Shown here in pieces: positions 51,368 to 61,403 of a DNA stretch of 64,000 bases. Position 1 is the first letter of the stretch. Each line of letters begins with the position of its first letter. Made by a program: the position numbers and the translations under genes. Below the pieces are notes generated by a model that saw only the letters and a list, made by a program, of their open reading frames with translations, was not told the origin of the DNA and did not search any database. Source of the stretch: Paenibacillus sp. BIHB 4019 (GTDB lineage Bacteria; Bacillota; Bacilli; Paenibacillales; Paenibacillaceae); NCBI RefSeq assembly GCF_002741035.1, contig NZ_CP016808.1, forward strand, positions 2,914,001-2,978,000, read 5' to 3'.

Positions 51368-53386
51368 CTACAGCTTGAATTTATTAATTTGAATACGCAG
51401 CTTCTCTGCCATATTAGCAAGCTCTGCGGAAGACGACGCTACTTCCTCCATTGAAGCCATTTGCTCCTCTGCCGCAGCGGAAACATTTTGGGATTCGGCC
51501 GCCGTTTCACTGGCCGAGTCGGAGATGAGGCGAATGGATTCCACCAACGTAGTTGTACCGGACACCATCTCGCCGGATGCTGTTGATACGCCTTGAATGC
51601 TCGCGGCTACCTCCTGAATGGAAGAGCGAATGCGGGCGAACAGCTCACGGGCTTCTTCACCCGTATGTCTGCCTTCAGCCGCTTGGGTGACGGTCTGTTC
51701 AGAGGCTTGCAGCGTCCGATCAATTTCGAGGCGGATACTTCCGATAAAGCCAGCAATTTGCTCAGCTGATTCCATTGACTGGCCGGCAAGCTTGCGAATT
51801 TCATCCGCTACAACGGCAAAGCCGCGTCCTGCTTCTCCCGAGCGTGAAGCCTCAATGGCTGCATTCAACGACAAAATATTCGTTTGGCGGGCGATTTGGC
51901 TGATGCTGCTTACGACATCGCCGATTTTGCCGGACAAGCCGCTGAGCGCATGAATCGTTTGGGCAAGCTCGCCGATGCCCTGCTCCATCGCGACCATTTT
52001 TCCATTAAGCTGATCCATGGAAGCTGCTCCGTCATCAGAGAGGTTGGAGGCTTCAGAAGCGATGTCAGCCGCATTTGTACTATAAGAAGCGATACCATCA
52101 ATTTGCACAGCGATGCTGTCGGCTGCTTGGCTTCCATCCTGCAGACTGGACGTTTGGCGCTCCGAGCTTTCGGCTACGACGAGAATCGCTTCGGAAATGC
52201 TTTGCGCCGCACGTGCGCCTTGATCCGCCCCTTCAGCAAGCTGCTTCGCAGAATCCGTCAACTGCTCGGATAAGCCATTAACGTCCTTCATCAACAGCTG
52301 CATTTGATCGCCAGCGGTATTAAAGGAATGCAGCGCCTTGCTAATATCGGTTTTGCCTTTCACCGGAATGCGATACGTTAAATCGCCTTGGGCCAAAACA
52401 TCAATGCCATGTGTCAACTGGCGAATCGGATACACAATCCGCAGAGCAATAAGAACCGTCATAATCAGGGCAAGAATGATAATGCCTGAACCGACCAACA
52501 TAATCAAGCTTAATAAAGTATCGACAGGCTTTAAAATTTCACTTTCGTCCGCGAACATCGTAATGACCCAGCCCAGGCCGGTCACACTCATAAAACCAAT
52601 TTTATTAACGCCATTTTCCTTATAATGAATCGGGTCGGTAAGGCCTTGGGTCGCATTAGCGAGCGCTTGATCAAGTGCAGCGATACCGAGATCGGATAGT
52701 TTTTTATTTAACACAAACGATTCATCCGTATACGAAAGGAATGTTCCGTCAGCTAACGTCATATAAGCTTTTCCAGTCTCGCCGAATTGGGCTTTGCTGA
52801 CGCTTTCCACCGCTTGGCTAATTGAGTAGGACGCTCCGTAAAAGCCATAAGCTTTGCCGTCTTTGATTAGTGGAGCGCCGACAATAACAACCATCGTGCC
52901 CATCGTTTTGGAAATAACCGGCTCAGAAATGAACGGTTTTCCTTCTTTGGCAAGCTTGATGTAAGGCCGATCGGATAGATCGACGTCCGTATTTTTAATA
53001 TTAACGGCGTTGGCGCCGATTAAATCAAGCGAGAAAAAAATCGATTCAAATTCGGGATGCTGATTATGGGCTTGGACGAGAAAATCAAGCTGCTGCTGCC
53101 GTTCGGCTTCCACATTGGAGCCCTGCTCGGCAATGACCTGCATAATCGCTTGCTTTTCAACTAAATTGGCATCAATTTCTTTAGCTAGAAGGCTTGAGTA
53201 GAGCTCCATTTGTTTTTCGGCTTGGGTTTGGACTTCTCTGGAGGTTGGAACGTAGAAGGTGTAGGAGAGCACAGAGACACAAACGACGATAATAAGCAGG
53301 GTGGACAATACAATTCTGCCTGCTGTCTGACGAATCGAACCAAGAATGAGCAAATTACGAATAAAACGCGAGTTCTTTAATGGCAT
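51368..53386 (-). CDS. Methyl-accepting chemotaxis protein (dCache-HAMP-MCP)
   Basis: The 672-residue receptor has TM1 (~24-46), a dCache extracellular domain (~50-275, with [21 protein letters not shown], a small-molecule pocket segment), TM2 (~285-312), HAMP (~313-365) and a long cytoplasmic coiled coil. The hairpin tip reads [17 protein letters not shown] and [16 protein letters not shown], which contacts CheA/CheW. The start has AAAGGAG. A sigma-D-like promoter may lie at 53423-53447. It is isolated from other che genes. Ligand unknown, possibly an amino or organic acid. Confidence 0.94.
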   Translation of the reverse strand: MPLKNSRFIRNLLILGSIRQTAGRIVLSTLLIIVVCVSVLSYTFYVPTSREVQTQAEKQMELYSSLLAKEIDANLVEKQAIMQVIAEQGSNVEAERQQQLDFLVQAHNQHPEFESIFFSLDLIGANAVNIKNTDVDLSDRPYIKLAKEGKPFISEPVISKTMGTMVVIVGAPLIKDGKAYGFYGASYSISQAVESVSKAQFGETGKAYMTLADGTFLSYTDESFVLNKKLSDLGIAALDQALANATQGLTDPIHYKENGVNKIGFMSVTGLGWVITMFADESEILKPVDTLLSLIMLVGSGIIILALIMTVLIALRIVYPIRQLTHGIDVLAQGDLTYRIPVKGKTDISKALHSFNTAGDQMQLLMKDVNGLSEQLTDSAKQLAEGADQGARAAQSISEAILVVAESSERQTSSLQDGSQAADSIAVQIDGIASYSTNAADIASEASNLSDDGAASMDQLNGKMVAMEQGIGELAQTIHALSGLSGKIGDVVSSISQIARQTNILSLNAAIEASRSGEAGRGFAVVADEIRKLAGQSMESAEQIAGFIGSIRLEIDRTLQASEQTVTQAAEGRHTGEEARELFARIRSSIQEVAASIQGVSTASGEMVSGTTTLVESIRLISDSASETAAESQNVSAAAEEQMASMEEVASSSAELANMAEKLRIQINKFKL

Positions 53387-53422
53387 TACTATTCTCCTTT
53401 TGATAAAATGTGTGTACTTCTA

Positions 53423-53447
53423 ATATCGGTTGCAGCTTGCAAACTTA
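53423..53447 (-). promoter_or_regulatory. Possible sigma-D promoter of the chemotaxis receptor
   Basis: On the minus strand TAAG, 13 bp, ACCGATAT, close to the motility consensus TAAA-N15-GCCGATAT but short in spacing. Confidence 0.35.
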
Positions 53448-53611
53448 TTACTATTATTTTCATTTTATTTTGAAAATTTTTCATTTTTAATGAATCGGGA
53501 ATGAAATCGCTTGCAAAATAGTTGGCGATAGTCAATTAAAATATTATTTTTTACGTAGGAATTATTATTTAATAAAATTTAGTTGAAATGCAGCTAAAGT
53601 GGAGGCCAAGG

Positions 53612-54376
53612 ATGCAATTTGTATTTGATTTGGATGGAACCATTTGTTTTAAAGGAAAACCGATATCGGAACGTTTGCTTTGCGCGTTGGAGGGTTTAAT
53701 CGAGGCAGGACATGAGGTTGTGTTTGCTTCAGCCCGCCCCATAAGGGACATGCTTCCCGTGGTGGACCAGAGATTTCATCAACTTTTATTCATTGGCGGC
53801 AATGGCTCGCTAATTTCTCAAGCGGGAAAGCGGCTGCCTGGAGAAGCATTTACCGCTGAACAAATAAGTAAAATATTGGAATTAATTACAGCATATCAGG
53901 GTACATACTTAATCGATAGCGAGTGGGATTATGCTTATACAGGAGCAAGCGACCATCCTATTTTGAACAACGTAGATCCTTTAAAGCTGGCTAAAAAGGT
54001 GCCCGTCGAGTCGCTTAACACAATCGTAAAAATCCTCATCCTGTCTTCGGTGAATATGGAGCGCTTGTTTGCAGAATTAGCCGCACTTGAACTAGTGGTC
54101 CACCAGTATAGCCGGGAAAATGTGCTTGATCTGAGCCCGCAAAACATCCATAAATGGAGCGCCCTGCAAAAAGCGGGACTGCAAGCGAAACAGTTCATCG
54201 CCTTTGGCAACGATGCCAATGACATCAGCATGTTTCAGGCGGCGCTTTATTCGGTAAGAATCGGCGATCATGCGGAGCTGGGACCATATGCGACGGCAAG
54301 CATCGCAGTGGAAGGGGATTACGAAGGCGCGATTATTGAAAAAATAGAGCAGCTGTCCAAGGCGTACGCCTTGTGA
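53612..54376 (+). CDS. Cof-type HAD hydrolase
   Basis: The 254-residue HAD has motif I FDLDGTI, ASARPIRDM (motif II Ser/Ala region), an alpha/beta cap (~85-175, C2 type), and motif IV AFGNDANDISMF. Cof-type enzymes hydrolyse sugar phosphates, pyridoxal phosphate or FMN; the specific substrate cannot be read here. ATG 53612 follows GTGGAGG; the upstream in-frame ATG at 53588 overlaps it. Divergent from the chemotaxis receptor. Confidence 0.88.
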   Translation: MQFVFDLDGTICFKGKPISERLLCALEGLIEAGHEVVFASARPIRDMLPVVDQRFHQLLFIGGNGSLISQAGKRLPGEAFTAEQISKILELITAYQGTYLIDSEWDYAYTGASDHPILNNVDPLKLAKKVPVESLNTIVKILILSSVNMERLFAELAALELVVHQYSRENVLDLSPQNIHKWSALQKAGLQAKQFIAFGNDANDISMFQAALYSVRIGDHAELGPYATASIAVEGDYEGAIIEKIEQLSKAYAL

Positions 54377-54413
54377 CAAGGAGAAGTTCCCGTTCAAAAG
54401 CAGAAGCAAAAGC

Positions 54414-54445
54414 AAAGGCAGCCCTAATTGCGGGCTGCCTTTATT
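54414..54445. terminator. Bidirectional terminator
   Basis: AAGGCAGCCC pairs with GGGCTGCCTT around TAATTGC, with T/A-rich tails on both sides. It lies between the convergent HAD and msrA genes. Confidence 0.8.
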
Positions 54446-54458
54446 AGATGGATTCGTT

Positions 54459-54977
54459 TTATTTCCAATACTTCTCGATAATCGCTTCGCGGCCGGAATA
54501 AATACGCGATTCCTTATAAAATTCCGGGTTTTTGCGATGATAATTTTGATGGTATTCCTCCGCCGGATAGAAGACGGAAGCTTCTTCGATCGCTGTTACG
54601 ACAGGCTTGTCAAAGCGGCCGCTGCCCGCGAGAGCTTCTCTGGACTGCAAGGCAAGCTCGCGCTGCTCCTCCGTATGATAGAGGATTGCCGCCCGGTATT
54701 GGCTTTTCTGGTCATTGCCTTGTCCGACTGCATCGGTTGGATCAATTTGCGGCCAATAAAGCTCCAGCAGTTTTTCATATGGGAAAATGTCATCGTCATA
54801 CGTTATTTGTACAACCTCCAAATGCCCGGTCTCTCCTGTCAATACTTGCTCATACGTAGGGTTCTCCAGCTCTCCGCCCATATAACCGGACAAAATGCCG
54901 TGAATGCCGGGCTGCTCTTCAAACGGACTGACCATGCACCAGAAACAGCCTCCGGCAAACGTTGCTTTTTGTATCAT
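54459..54977 (-). CDS. msrA: Peptide-methionine (S)-S-oxide reductase
   Basis: The 172-residue MsrA repairs oxidised methionine. The active-site motif GGCFWCM (~9-15) contains the catalytic Cys. GYMGGELENPTYEQVLTGETGHLEVVQITYD and YHQNYHRKNPEFY are family signatures. No resolving Cys is evident near the C terminus, so thioredoxin-type recycling may use another route. The start has a weak GGGG. Single gene with a shared terminator on its 3' side. Confidence 0.95.
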   Translation of the reverse strand: MIQKATFAGGCFWCMVSPFEEQPGIHGILSGYMGGELENPTYEQVLTGETGHLEVVQITYDDDIFPYEKLLELYWPQIDPTDAVGQGNDQKSQYRAAILYHTEEQRELALQSREALAGSGRFDKPVVTAIEEASVFYPAEEYHQNYHRKNPEFYKESRIYSGREAIIEKYWK

Positions 54978-55077
54978 ATGATTTCCCCATTTCCTATTGT
55001 GGCTAAATATATTTATTTATATCTAATTATATTTAATTTTATTATAAACACTTGCTTCTCACAAGTATAATCAGATT

Positions 55078-56328
55078 TTAAATCAAGCTTCGCTGCTTTT
55101 CCCATAGCGGGCTAAAGCGGCAGCAGACGAACAAAATCAAGTTGATGAGCATTGCCACAAGAAAGACGATGGATGGCGCGGTGAACGCGGAAATCCAGCC
55201 AGCCGCCGCGACGGCGAAGGGCATGCCAAGCTTGAACAGCGAGCCGGTAATGCCGCTAATTCTCCCGATCAAATGCTGCGGCGTCGTTTCCTGGCGGAAC
55301 GTCCAAATGCAGACGACGCTGATCGTTTCGAACCAGCCATTCAGAAATAGCGACACGCCTAGCATAGCAGCAGAATGGGAAAGATACATCATGAAATAAG
55401 TGAGGGCTAGACAAAGTGTCGTTAACGTAATTAACGTTCCCACCTTAAGTCTGCGGCGCAGCCAGCTGATGATGAAGCTGCCTAGCAGGCCGCCAATCCC
55501 AGCTGCCGACCATACGAGCCCCAGCTCGAAATTGCTCAGCAGCAATGCGTCCTTGGCATAAAAAATAACCGTTGTATCGACCATGCCGGAGGCGCAATTG
55601 AGGAAAATGACCGTTAACGAAATCAGCCACAATAAGCGGTTGCGGCGCAGCTCGCGCCAGCCCTCCAGCAGCTCCTTCCAAAAGCTTGATTGCCGCTGCG
55701 CCCGCGGCTGCTCATTCGATTGCAGAAATAATAGCAAAATGAATGCAAAGCCGAACGCCACCGCCGTCACGAACAAGCCGTCATGAAGCCGCGGCAGCAT
55801 GAGCATAAGCCCTGTCAATACGGGCCCAATAATGCCGATCAGCGTCGTAACGAAATTGAGCGATACGTTGGCCGAGGTGAGCAGCTCGGTAGGAATCGCC
55901 TGCTTGACGATCGCTACCCGCGCATTGGAGAAGGCATAACCGAAGGTCATCAGCAGAAATCCGCCTATGTAGAGGACATACAGCGAAGGGGCGCCATAGG
56001 CAAGTGTGGCGTACAGGCCGAGCAGAACGAGCATTTGCAGCAAAATCGAAGCGAGCGACCAGTTCTTTTTATGCACCCGATCTACTAATACGCCAATGAA
56101 CACGGCCAGCAATAAATTCGGCAAAAACTCGATGCCCTTCATCGTCGACATGGCGACAGCCGACTGCGTCAAATCATATAAGATGAGCGGCAGCGCCAGT
56201 TCATAGATTTTATTGCCGAAGGCTATGATGCCGCTAGTAAAGAAAAGAATAAGAAAGTTCCGATGGCCCCATATTGTCATGTGTGACTGCTGCCGTGATA
56301 GGGAAAGACGATTCGTTTTTATGAACAT
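55078..56328 (-). CDS. MFS transporter (divergent from SgrR-like regulator)
   Basis: The 416-residue membrane protein has ~12 segments: FLILFFTSGIIAFGNKIYELALPLILYDLTQS, the loop motif IGVLVDRVHKKNW, and later LLWLISLTVIFLNCASGMVDTTVIFYAKD. It belongs to the MFS_3/enterobactin-exporter-like or DHA class; cargo unknown. The frame is open to 56466, but ATG 56328 with GAGGAG is the likely start and places the promoter in the divergent region. The SgrR-like gene beside it is probably its regulator, as in E. coli where SgrR activates an exporter. Confidence 0.86.
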   Translation of the reverse strand: MFIKTNRLSLSRQQSHMTIWGHRNFLILFFTSGIIAFGNKIYELALPLILYDLTQSAVAMSTMKGIEFLPNLLLAVFIGVLVDRVHKKNWSLASILLQMLVLLGLYATLAYGAPSLYVLYIGGFLLMTFGYAFSNARVAIVKQAIPTELLTSANVSLNFVTTLIGIIGPVLTGLMLMLPRLHDGLFVTAVAFGFAFILLLFLQSNEQPRAQRQSSFWKELLEGWRELRRNRLLWLISLTVIFLNCASGMVDTTVIFYAKDALLLSNFELGLVWSAAGIGGLLGSFIISWLRRRLKVGTLITLTTLCLALTYFMMYLSHSAAMLGVSLFLNGWFETISVVCIWTFRQETTPQHLIGRISGITGSLFKLGMPFAVAAAGWISAFTAPSIVFLVAMLINLILFVCCRFSPLWEKQRSLI

Positions 56329-56454
56329 GCGGGGCTGCTCCTCTTGACCGTATTTATGGATCAAAGTATACTTTCGAAAAAGACGAAGGAAAAGCGAAAG
56401 GTGAGGATTTTGTTTTTCGCCTTTTAGCGTTTGCCTATTGGAAAAGGAGTCTAA

Positions 56455-58260
56455 ATGGACGTACACGACTATTACGGCCAGTTAAGAAAGCATTATATAG
56501 ACATGCCGAAGCGGCAGCGATTTGCTGTATCGATGGAGGAGCTGAGCGAGCTGCTTGCCTGCACACGCCGCAACACTCAAATGCTTCTACACAAAATGAC
56601 GGAGCTTGGGCTTGTGGAATGGACGCCAGGGCGCGGACGGGGAAATTTATCGCAGCTGGCATTTCTGAAATCCTATAGAGAGCTGGCGTTCGCCAAAGCG
56701 CAGGAGCTGGTTGAAAAGGAGAAAATCAATGAGGCATGGAAGCTCATGGAGCCCTTTGAGGATCAAGCGATAAAAGCCGAGTTCATGGCATGGCTGACCC
56801 GGCAGTTTGGCTTGCAGCAGGATACGGAGGAGAAGGATGTGCTGCGCTTCCCGTTCTATCGTCCTGTCTTAAGGCTGGACCCTGCCTATGTGTTCCGGCG
56901 TACGGAGTCGCATTGGGTTGAACAGATTTTTAATACGCTGGTCAAGTTTTCGCGGGGGACGTTTCAACCGCAGCTGGCCCACTATTGGGAAAGCAACGAG
57001 GAGCACACGCAGTGGTCTTTTTTTCTGCGCAAGGGCGTGCGTTTCCATCATGGAAAGCGGCTGACCGCGCGTGATGTTGCTTTTACCTTTCAGCGGCTGA
57101 TGGCAAGCTCTCCTTCGGAGTGGCTGACCTCAATGATTGAAGCCATCACAATAACCGGAACGTACAGCCTTGCCATCACGCTGAAGGAGCCGAATGCTTT
57201 GTTTATGCACAGCTTGTGCACGGAGCGCTTCAGCATTGTGCCGGAGCATACGGGCGAGCTGGGAGGGGCGGACGGTTTTGCCAAAATGCCGATCGGGACA
57301 GGGCCCTTCCGCATGCTCCGAAATGATGAATCGATGCTCATTGTGGAGGCGAATGAGCTGTATTTCGAAGGCTGCCCCCATCTGGATCGCATTGAAATGT
57401 GGGTATGGCCAAACTATGAGTCGAGCGAAGGGTGGTCTGTTCCAGATCAGCAGTCGCAGCTGGCCTATTTTGAAGCACAGCTAAAGCAGCAGGCGGATGG
57501 GAAGAAGGAGCAGTTGGAGCAAGTGGAGCAGCTGGAGCAGGGCAGCACCTATTTGGCCTTTAATCTAGCTAGACAAGGAGTGCTGCAGTCGCTGAAGCTG
57601 CGCCAAGCGATTCATTACGGCTTGAACCGCCAGCAGATGATTACCGATCTGGGCGGCATTCGCGAGCAGGCGTCAACGGGCTTCTTGGAAGAGGGGATAG
57701 CTGCTGACGATGGCTCCAGCTATGATTTCTCCTATGCGGTGCAGCTGGTAAGCGAATCGGGTTACGCAGGCGAAACGCTCAAACTGTACACGTATGAGAT
57801 GCCCAGCAATGAGCAAAGTGCGGAATGGACCCGAAAGGCATGCGAGAAGCTGGGTATTCGAATCGAAATTGGGGTGTTCCCAATTGAGGAGCTGGTGGCA
57901 TGCGCTGAGCATCGGAAGGAAGCCGATATTATTTTAGGCGGAGAGGTGCTGGGGGAGCAGCCGGATATGACGCTAATCGAGCTGTATAAATCGGATACGA
58001 GCTTCGTGGCTAGCGGTCTTTGCCTTGAAGACCGCGCTTTTGTCGATGAGCATATTTCATTATGTTTGCGGGAGCAGCAGCAGGAGGCCCGATTGGACAT
58101 TTTAATGCGTATTCAAGAGCGGCTCAAGCAGCAGTTCAGCCTGTTGTTTCTGCATCATAGCCGGCAGCTGGTTGGGCATCACCAGTCTTTGCAGGGCATT
58201 GCCTTGAATGCCTGGGGCAACATCAATTATAAGGATGTCTGGGTTCGGAGAACGACATGA
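56455..58260 (+). CDS. SgrR-family regulator (HTH plus peptide-binding-like domain)
   Basis: The 601-residue protein has an N-terminal winged HTH (~1-110: VSMEELSELLACTRRNTQMLLHKMTELGLVEWTPGRGRGN) fused to an SBP_bac_5 solute-binding fold (~140-600: RLDPAYVFRRTESHWVEQIFNTLVKF, FFLRKGVRFHHGKRLTARDVAFTFQRL, STYLAFNLARQGVLQSLKLRQAIHYGLNR). It has no signal peptide, so the binding domain senses a cytoplasmic ligand. SgrR senses glucose-phosphate stress in enterics. GAAAAGGAG precedes the ATG. Its target is likely the divergent MFS gene. Confidence 0.9.
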   Translation: MDVHDYYGQLRKHYIDMPKRQRFAVSMEELSELLACTRRNTQMLLHKMTELGLVEWTPGRGRGNLSQLAFLKSYRELAFAKAQELVEKEKINEAWKLMEPFEDQAIKAEFMAWLTRQFGLQQDTEEKDVLRFPFYRPVLRLDPAYVFRRTESHWVEQIFNTLVKFSRGTFQPQLAHYWESNEEHTQWSFFLRKGVRFHHGKRLTARDVAFTFQRLMASSPSEWLTSMIEAITITGTYSLAITLKEPNALFMHSLCTERFSIVPEHTGELGGADGFAKMPIGTGPFRMLRNDESMLIVEANELYFEGCPHLDRIEMWVWPNYESSEGWSVPDQQSQLAYFEAQLKQQADGKKEQLEQVEQLEQGSTYLAFNLARQGVLQSLKLRQAIHYGLNRQQMITDLGGIREQASTGFLEEGIAADDGSSYDFSYAVQLVSESGYAGETLKLYTYEMPSNEQSAEWTRKACEKLGIRIEIGVFPIEELVACAEHRKEADIILGGEVLGEQPDMTLIELYKSDTSFVASGLCLEDRAFVDEHISLCLREQQQEARLDILMRIQERLKQQFSLLFLHHSRQLVGHHQSLQGIALNAWGNINYKDVWVRRTT

Positions 58261-58346
58261 CAGGTGCAAGGGGCATGCGGTAGTGCAAATGCTCCTGCAG
58301 TTAGGTCGAATATTTGGAATGGGCGAGCGTATTATTAAGACAGCTA

Positions 58347-58952
58347 TTAGGGCTGCTTTCCTGGACGCGCCATATTTGCATCATGGGGATTCATATTAAC
58401 GATCTTAACGAGCTGTTCCTGCATATATTCAGGCGGATGCTTAAAGCCGGTTTCAATCCAGTGCCATACGAGGCCAAGCACAGAACTCATGCTATAGGTG
58501 GCTAGCAGCTCCGGATCAATATCATCCGTAGGATTCAAAAGCTCCGCCATCGAAATTTGCTTAAGGACATGAAGCATTTTTTCCTTCATATTGGGCAGCA
58601 CATCATTTTTCATTAGAATCGTGTAGACGCCCGAATGCTCGTAAATATGTCTGAAAATCGTGACGGCATGGGCAGGAAGCTCGCTAACGTTAAAGACCTC
58701 GACATGCTCGTAGGGTGCCCGAAACGATTGCAGCAGCTTATCGAGCAGCTCATTCGTAATCTCATCCAGCAGCGCTTCTTTGCTATCATAATTGGCATAA
58801 AAGGTTCCCCGGTTGTAGCCAGCGCATTCTACAATCTCCGTAATGGAGATCGCTTGGAATGGCTTATTCGCCATTAGAGTGAGCAGCGCTTCCCGCATGG
58901 CACGTCTGCTGCGCAAAGTTCGGCGGTCGGTTTTTGGATTGTTTTCAGACAT
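58347..58952 (-). CDS. TetR-family regulator (divergent from SDR)
   Basis: The 201-residue protein has HTH RSRRAMREALLTLMANKPFQAISITEIVECAGYNRGTFYANYDSKEALL (~10-58) followed by a helical domain of the TetR_C_7-like type. The frame extends to 58985, but ATG 58952 with GGTGGAG ahead is preferred. Divergent from an SDR at 59132, across a region with a promoter and a near-palindrome; likely its repressor. Effector unknown. Confidence 0.87.
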   Translation of the reverse strand: MSENNPKTDRRTLRSRRAMREALLTLMANKPFQAISITEIVECAGYNRGTFYANYDSKEALLDEITNELLDKLLQSFRAPYEHVEVFNVSELPAHAVTIFRHIYEHSGVYTILMKNDVLPNMKEKMLHVLKQISMAELLNPTDDIDPELLATYSMSSVLGLVWHWIETGFKHPPEYMQEQLVKIVNMNPHDANMARPGKQP

Positions 58953-58983
58953 TATGCTCCACCTTCTTGACATGTTTATATAC

Positions 58984-59028
58984 AAAAAACCGCATTGTGT
59001 CTGTTACCGGGCAAATGTGGTTTTTTTG
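58984..59028. terminator. Hairpin with T-run inside the divergent TetR/SDR region
   Basis: AAAAAACCGCATT pairs with AATGTGGTTTTTTT. It lies in front of the SDR promoter, so it may insulate or attenuate. Confidence 0.5.
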
Positions 59029-59032
59029 CTGA

Positions 59033-59062
59033 TTGTCTCTAAACCTTACGTTTTATTATACT
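59033..59062 (+). promoter_or_regulatory. Promoter of the SDR gene
   Basis: -35 TTGTCT (59033-59038), 18 bp, -10 TATACT (59057-59062), 70 bp before the GTG start. Confidence 0.55.
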
Positions 59063-59067
59063 CGAAG

Positions 59068-59084
59068 TAACAGATGTTCTGTAA
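59068..59084. promoter_or_regulatory. Candidate TetR operator
   Basis: TAACAGA-TGT-TCTGTAA: arms match with one mismatch. It overlaps the expected transcription start, so binding would repress the SDR gene. Confidence 0.5.
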
Positions 59085-59131
59085 TGAGCATGTGTTTATT
59101 GTATCCTTGATTTCAAATGGAGGAATGAACC

Positions 59132-59890
59132 GTGAGACTAACAGGAAAAGTAGCTGTCGTAACTGGCGCAGCTTCAGGCATGGGGAAAGCGATAGCCGAG
59201 CTGTTCGCAGCAGAGGGGGCTAAAGTCGTCGTTTCCGATCTTCGCGCAGATGCTGCTCAAACGGTTGTTTCCGCTATTGAAGCAAGCGGCGGACAGGCGA
59301 TTGCAATCGCTGCCAATGTAGCGAAGGAAGAGGATGTTCAGCAATTAATCGATACGACTGTAGCGACTTACGGCACAGTGGATATTTTAGTTAATAATGC
59401 GGGAATTATGGACAACTTTGTTCCAGCAGGGGACTTAACGGATGAGCTATGGGAGCGGGTATTCGCTATTAATACAACGGGACCGATGCGTACGATCCGG
59501 AAAGTGCTTCCTCTTTTTACCGAGAAAAAGAGCGGGGTTATCGTCAACGTCGCTTCTGCTGGAGGTTTGCAAGGCTCTAGAGCGGGCGCAGCTTACACAG
59601 CTTCCAAGCATGCAGTCGTGGGCCTCACGAAAAATATTGGTTTCCAATATGCCGACCTCGGCATTCGCTGCAATGCGATTGCACCTGGCGGTGTGAAAAC
59701 GAACATTGCGGCGTCGATGACTGAGCCTAACGCTTTCGGAGCTTCGCGTGCGATGGCAGGCATGGGCCTCAACCCGCGTACGGGCGAGCCGGAGGAAATT
59801 GCGAAGGTTGCTCTGTTCCTGGCCTCCGATGATGCAAGCTTCGTCAACGGCACGGTTGTAACCGCAGATGCGGGCTGGCTGGCTTACTAA
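59132..59890 (+). CDS. SDR-family oxidoreductase (FabG-like)
   Basis: The 252-residue classical SDR has TGAASGMG cofactor loop (~12-19), SDLRADAAQ after strand 2, VNNAGIMDNFVPAGDLT (~88), catalytic Ser in VNVASAGG, YTASKHAVVGLTKN (~153-166) and NAIAPGGVKTNI. Asp in VSDLR suggests NAD preference. It resembles glucose-1-dehydrogenase/FabG-like enzymes. GTG start with TGGAGGAATG upstream. Divergent TetR probably represses it. Substrate unknown. Confidence 0.92.
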   Translation: MRLTGKVAVVTGAASGMGKAIAELFAAEGAKVVVSDLRADAAQTVVSAIEASGGQAIAIAANVAKEEDVQQLIDTTVATYGTVDILVNNAGIMDNFVPAGDLTDELWERVFAINTTGPMRTIRKVLPLFTEKKSGVIVNVASAGGLQGSRAGAAYTASKHAVVGLTKNIGFQYADLGIRCNAIAPGGVKTNIAASMTEPNAFGASRAMAGMGLNPRTGEPEEIAKVALFLASDDASFVNGTVVTADAGWLAY

Positions 59891-59916
59891 CACTTTACAA
59901 TTACAAGCAGAAGCAG

Positions 59917-59986
59917 GAATCCCCTCTGGTTAACCCGTTTCCCATACAAATCGTGGGGAAGGGGGATAAACCAGAGGGGATTTTTA
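59917..59986. terminator. Long bidirectional terminator hairpin
   Basis: AATCCCCTCTGGTT pairs with AACCAGAGGGGATT, with an inner CCCATAC/GTGGGG region; T-run on the plus side. It lies between convergent SDR and SLH genes. Confidence 0.8.
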
Positions 59987-60003
59987 TGCTGCAAACATAA
60001 TGG

Positions 60004-61158
60004 TTAATTGTAGTCGTGCCCCATTATATACGGCAGCCAATTAACCATTATAAAATCGACTTTTGAAGTTTCTTCATTGAAGCTGAAGGAGATGCTGTAG
60101 GTCTTCTTTTCGTTTTTAATTTGTGTGAGATTGAATAAGGGGTCCAACTGCCTATAACTGCCATCTTCCGCTTCTTCATAAAAATAATAGGCGCTACCCG
60201 TTTTTAAATAGCCGGCTGTTCCGTATTGCTGTAGAACATCCGTTATCGTGCTTTTCTCCAATACAATGCCTTTATAAGTTGAGAAGAGCTTGCTCGCTTC
60301 TAAATGGTCTTCATCGCTAGCTATATCCCATGAGTCCACTTGGCCTGCTTTATTATAATGAACCGTGAAAGTGGAATATTGGTTGCGTTTAATCATACCG
60401 GCTTGATATGATTCACCGAAGCGGGAGTCAATGGCCTGTTTACTTTCCCAAAGCTTTACTCCCATAGCTGGATTATTTCCAATTATATCAAAGTCTTCTC
60501 TTGTAACAGGTTGTGTACTGAATAAAGGTAATGGTTTGGGAGCAGTTGCAAGATTCGGCAGCTTGCCGATATCAGAAAGTGCTTTTGGCCGTTTTTTAAT
60601 GTCAAGCATACCTGCAACGGTCAACTGTCTAATCCATTGGATGGCTTCTGCGCGTGTTAAATTAGCATCGGATTTAAAGGTCGATAATGTAGCATCGGGG
60701 CTGCTTCCCATGCCATTTCCGAGTAAATAAATAATATTATCGTTGCCTTCGTAGTGAACTCCTCTGGCCGCTGCTATAATGGCTGCTGTTTGACCTTGAG
60801 TTATAGGCACTGACCTCAGGGCTGGTTTGGTGTAACCTTGTATGGGATGGTTCCAGCTTTTCGCAAGCTGATATACTGTGCTTATCCGATTATTTATTTT
60901 TCCATCGGTGTCTCTTTTGTCTAACTGGACATCAAATGCTCGATACAAAACGACTAAAAACTCTGCCTCGCTTATAAGCCTGTCCGGCTGAAAACTTCCG
61001 TCTGAATAGCCTCCTATTATATTTTCTTGGCTCGCCCATTGAAATAACGTATCTGCCCAATGACCTGTTGGCTCATACGATTCAGCATAAGCCGTCATTC
61101 CTCCAGTCATAGTCGAAACCAGCAAAAGACAAATAAACGTACGCCGAATGATAGACAT
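60004..61158 (-). CDS. Secreted SLH-domain protein
   Basis: The 384-residue protein has a signal peptide (MSIIRRTFICLLLVSTMTGG; cleavage near TAYA-ES). The N-terminal S-layer-homology repeat GHWADTLFQWASQENIIGGYSDGSFQPDRLISEAEFLVVLYRAF (~31-75) is followed by two weaker ones (~80-200). The rest (~215-384) is an unrecognised beta-rich domain with WESKQAIDSRFGESYQAGMI and TSKVDFIMVNWLPYI, reminiscent of SH3-like or CAP-associated domains that include DUF4309. SLH repeats tether proteins to secondary cell-wall polymers, so it is probably surface-attached. Single gene. Confidence 0.87.
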   Translation of the reverse strand: MSIIRRTFICLLLVSTMTGGMTAYAESYEPTGHWADTLFQWASQENIIGGYSDGSFQPDRLISEAEFLVVLYRAFDVQLDKRDTDGKINNRISTVYQLAKSWNHPIQGYTKPALRSVPITQGQTAAIIAAARGVHYEGNDNIIYLLGNGMGSSPDATLSTFKSDANLTRAEAIQWIRQLTVAGMLDIKKRPKALSDIGKLPNLATAPKPLPLFSTQPVTREDFDIIGNNPAMGVKLWESKQAIDSRFGESYQAGMIKRNQYSTFTVHYNKAGQVDSWDIASDEDHLEASKLFSTYKGIVLEKSTITDVLQQYGTAGYLKTGSAYYFYEEAEDGSYRQLDPLFNLTQIKNEKKTYSISFSFNEETSKVDFIMVNWLPYIMGHDYN

Positions 61159-61403
61159 TTTCCCCAGCCCTTCACTTTTATTAAAATATTGCTGCTATAA
61201 ACCGTGTTTAAAAATATCCATGTTTATTTAATCGGTTGAAATATAGCTTAATGTAAGAGATAGCCTTTAGTTAGCCAAAACCTCGCATTTATAATAGGAA
61301 TTTATACACAATCGGGAAGTTATCTCTTTGTTAATCGGAAGTAGCAATGCCTGTGAAATCTTGTTACGATTGCTCTATAAGTAAAGAGCGGGAGGTACGC
61401 ACA

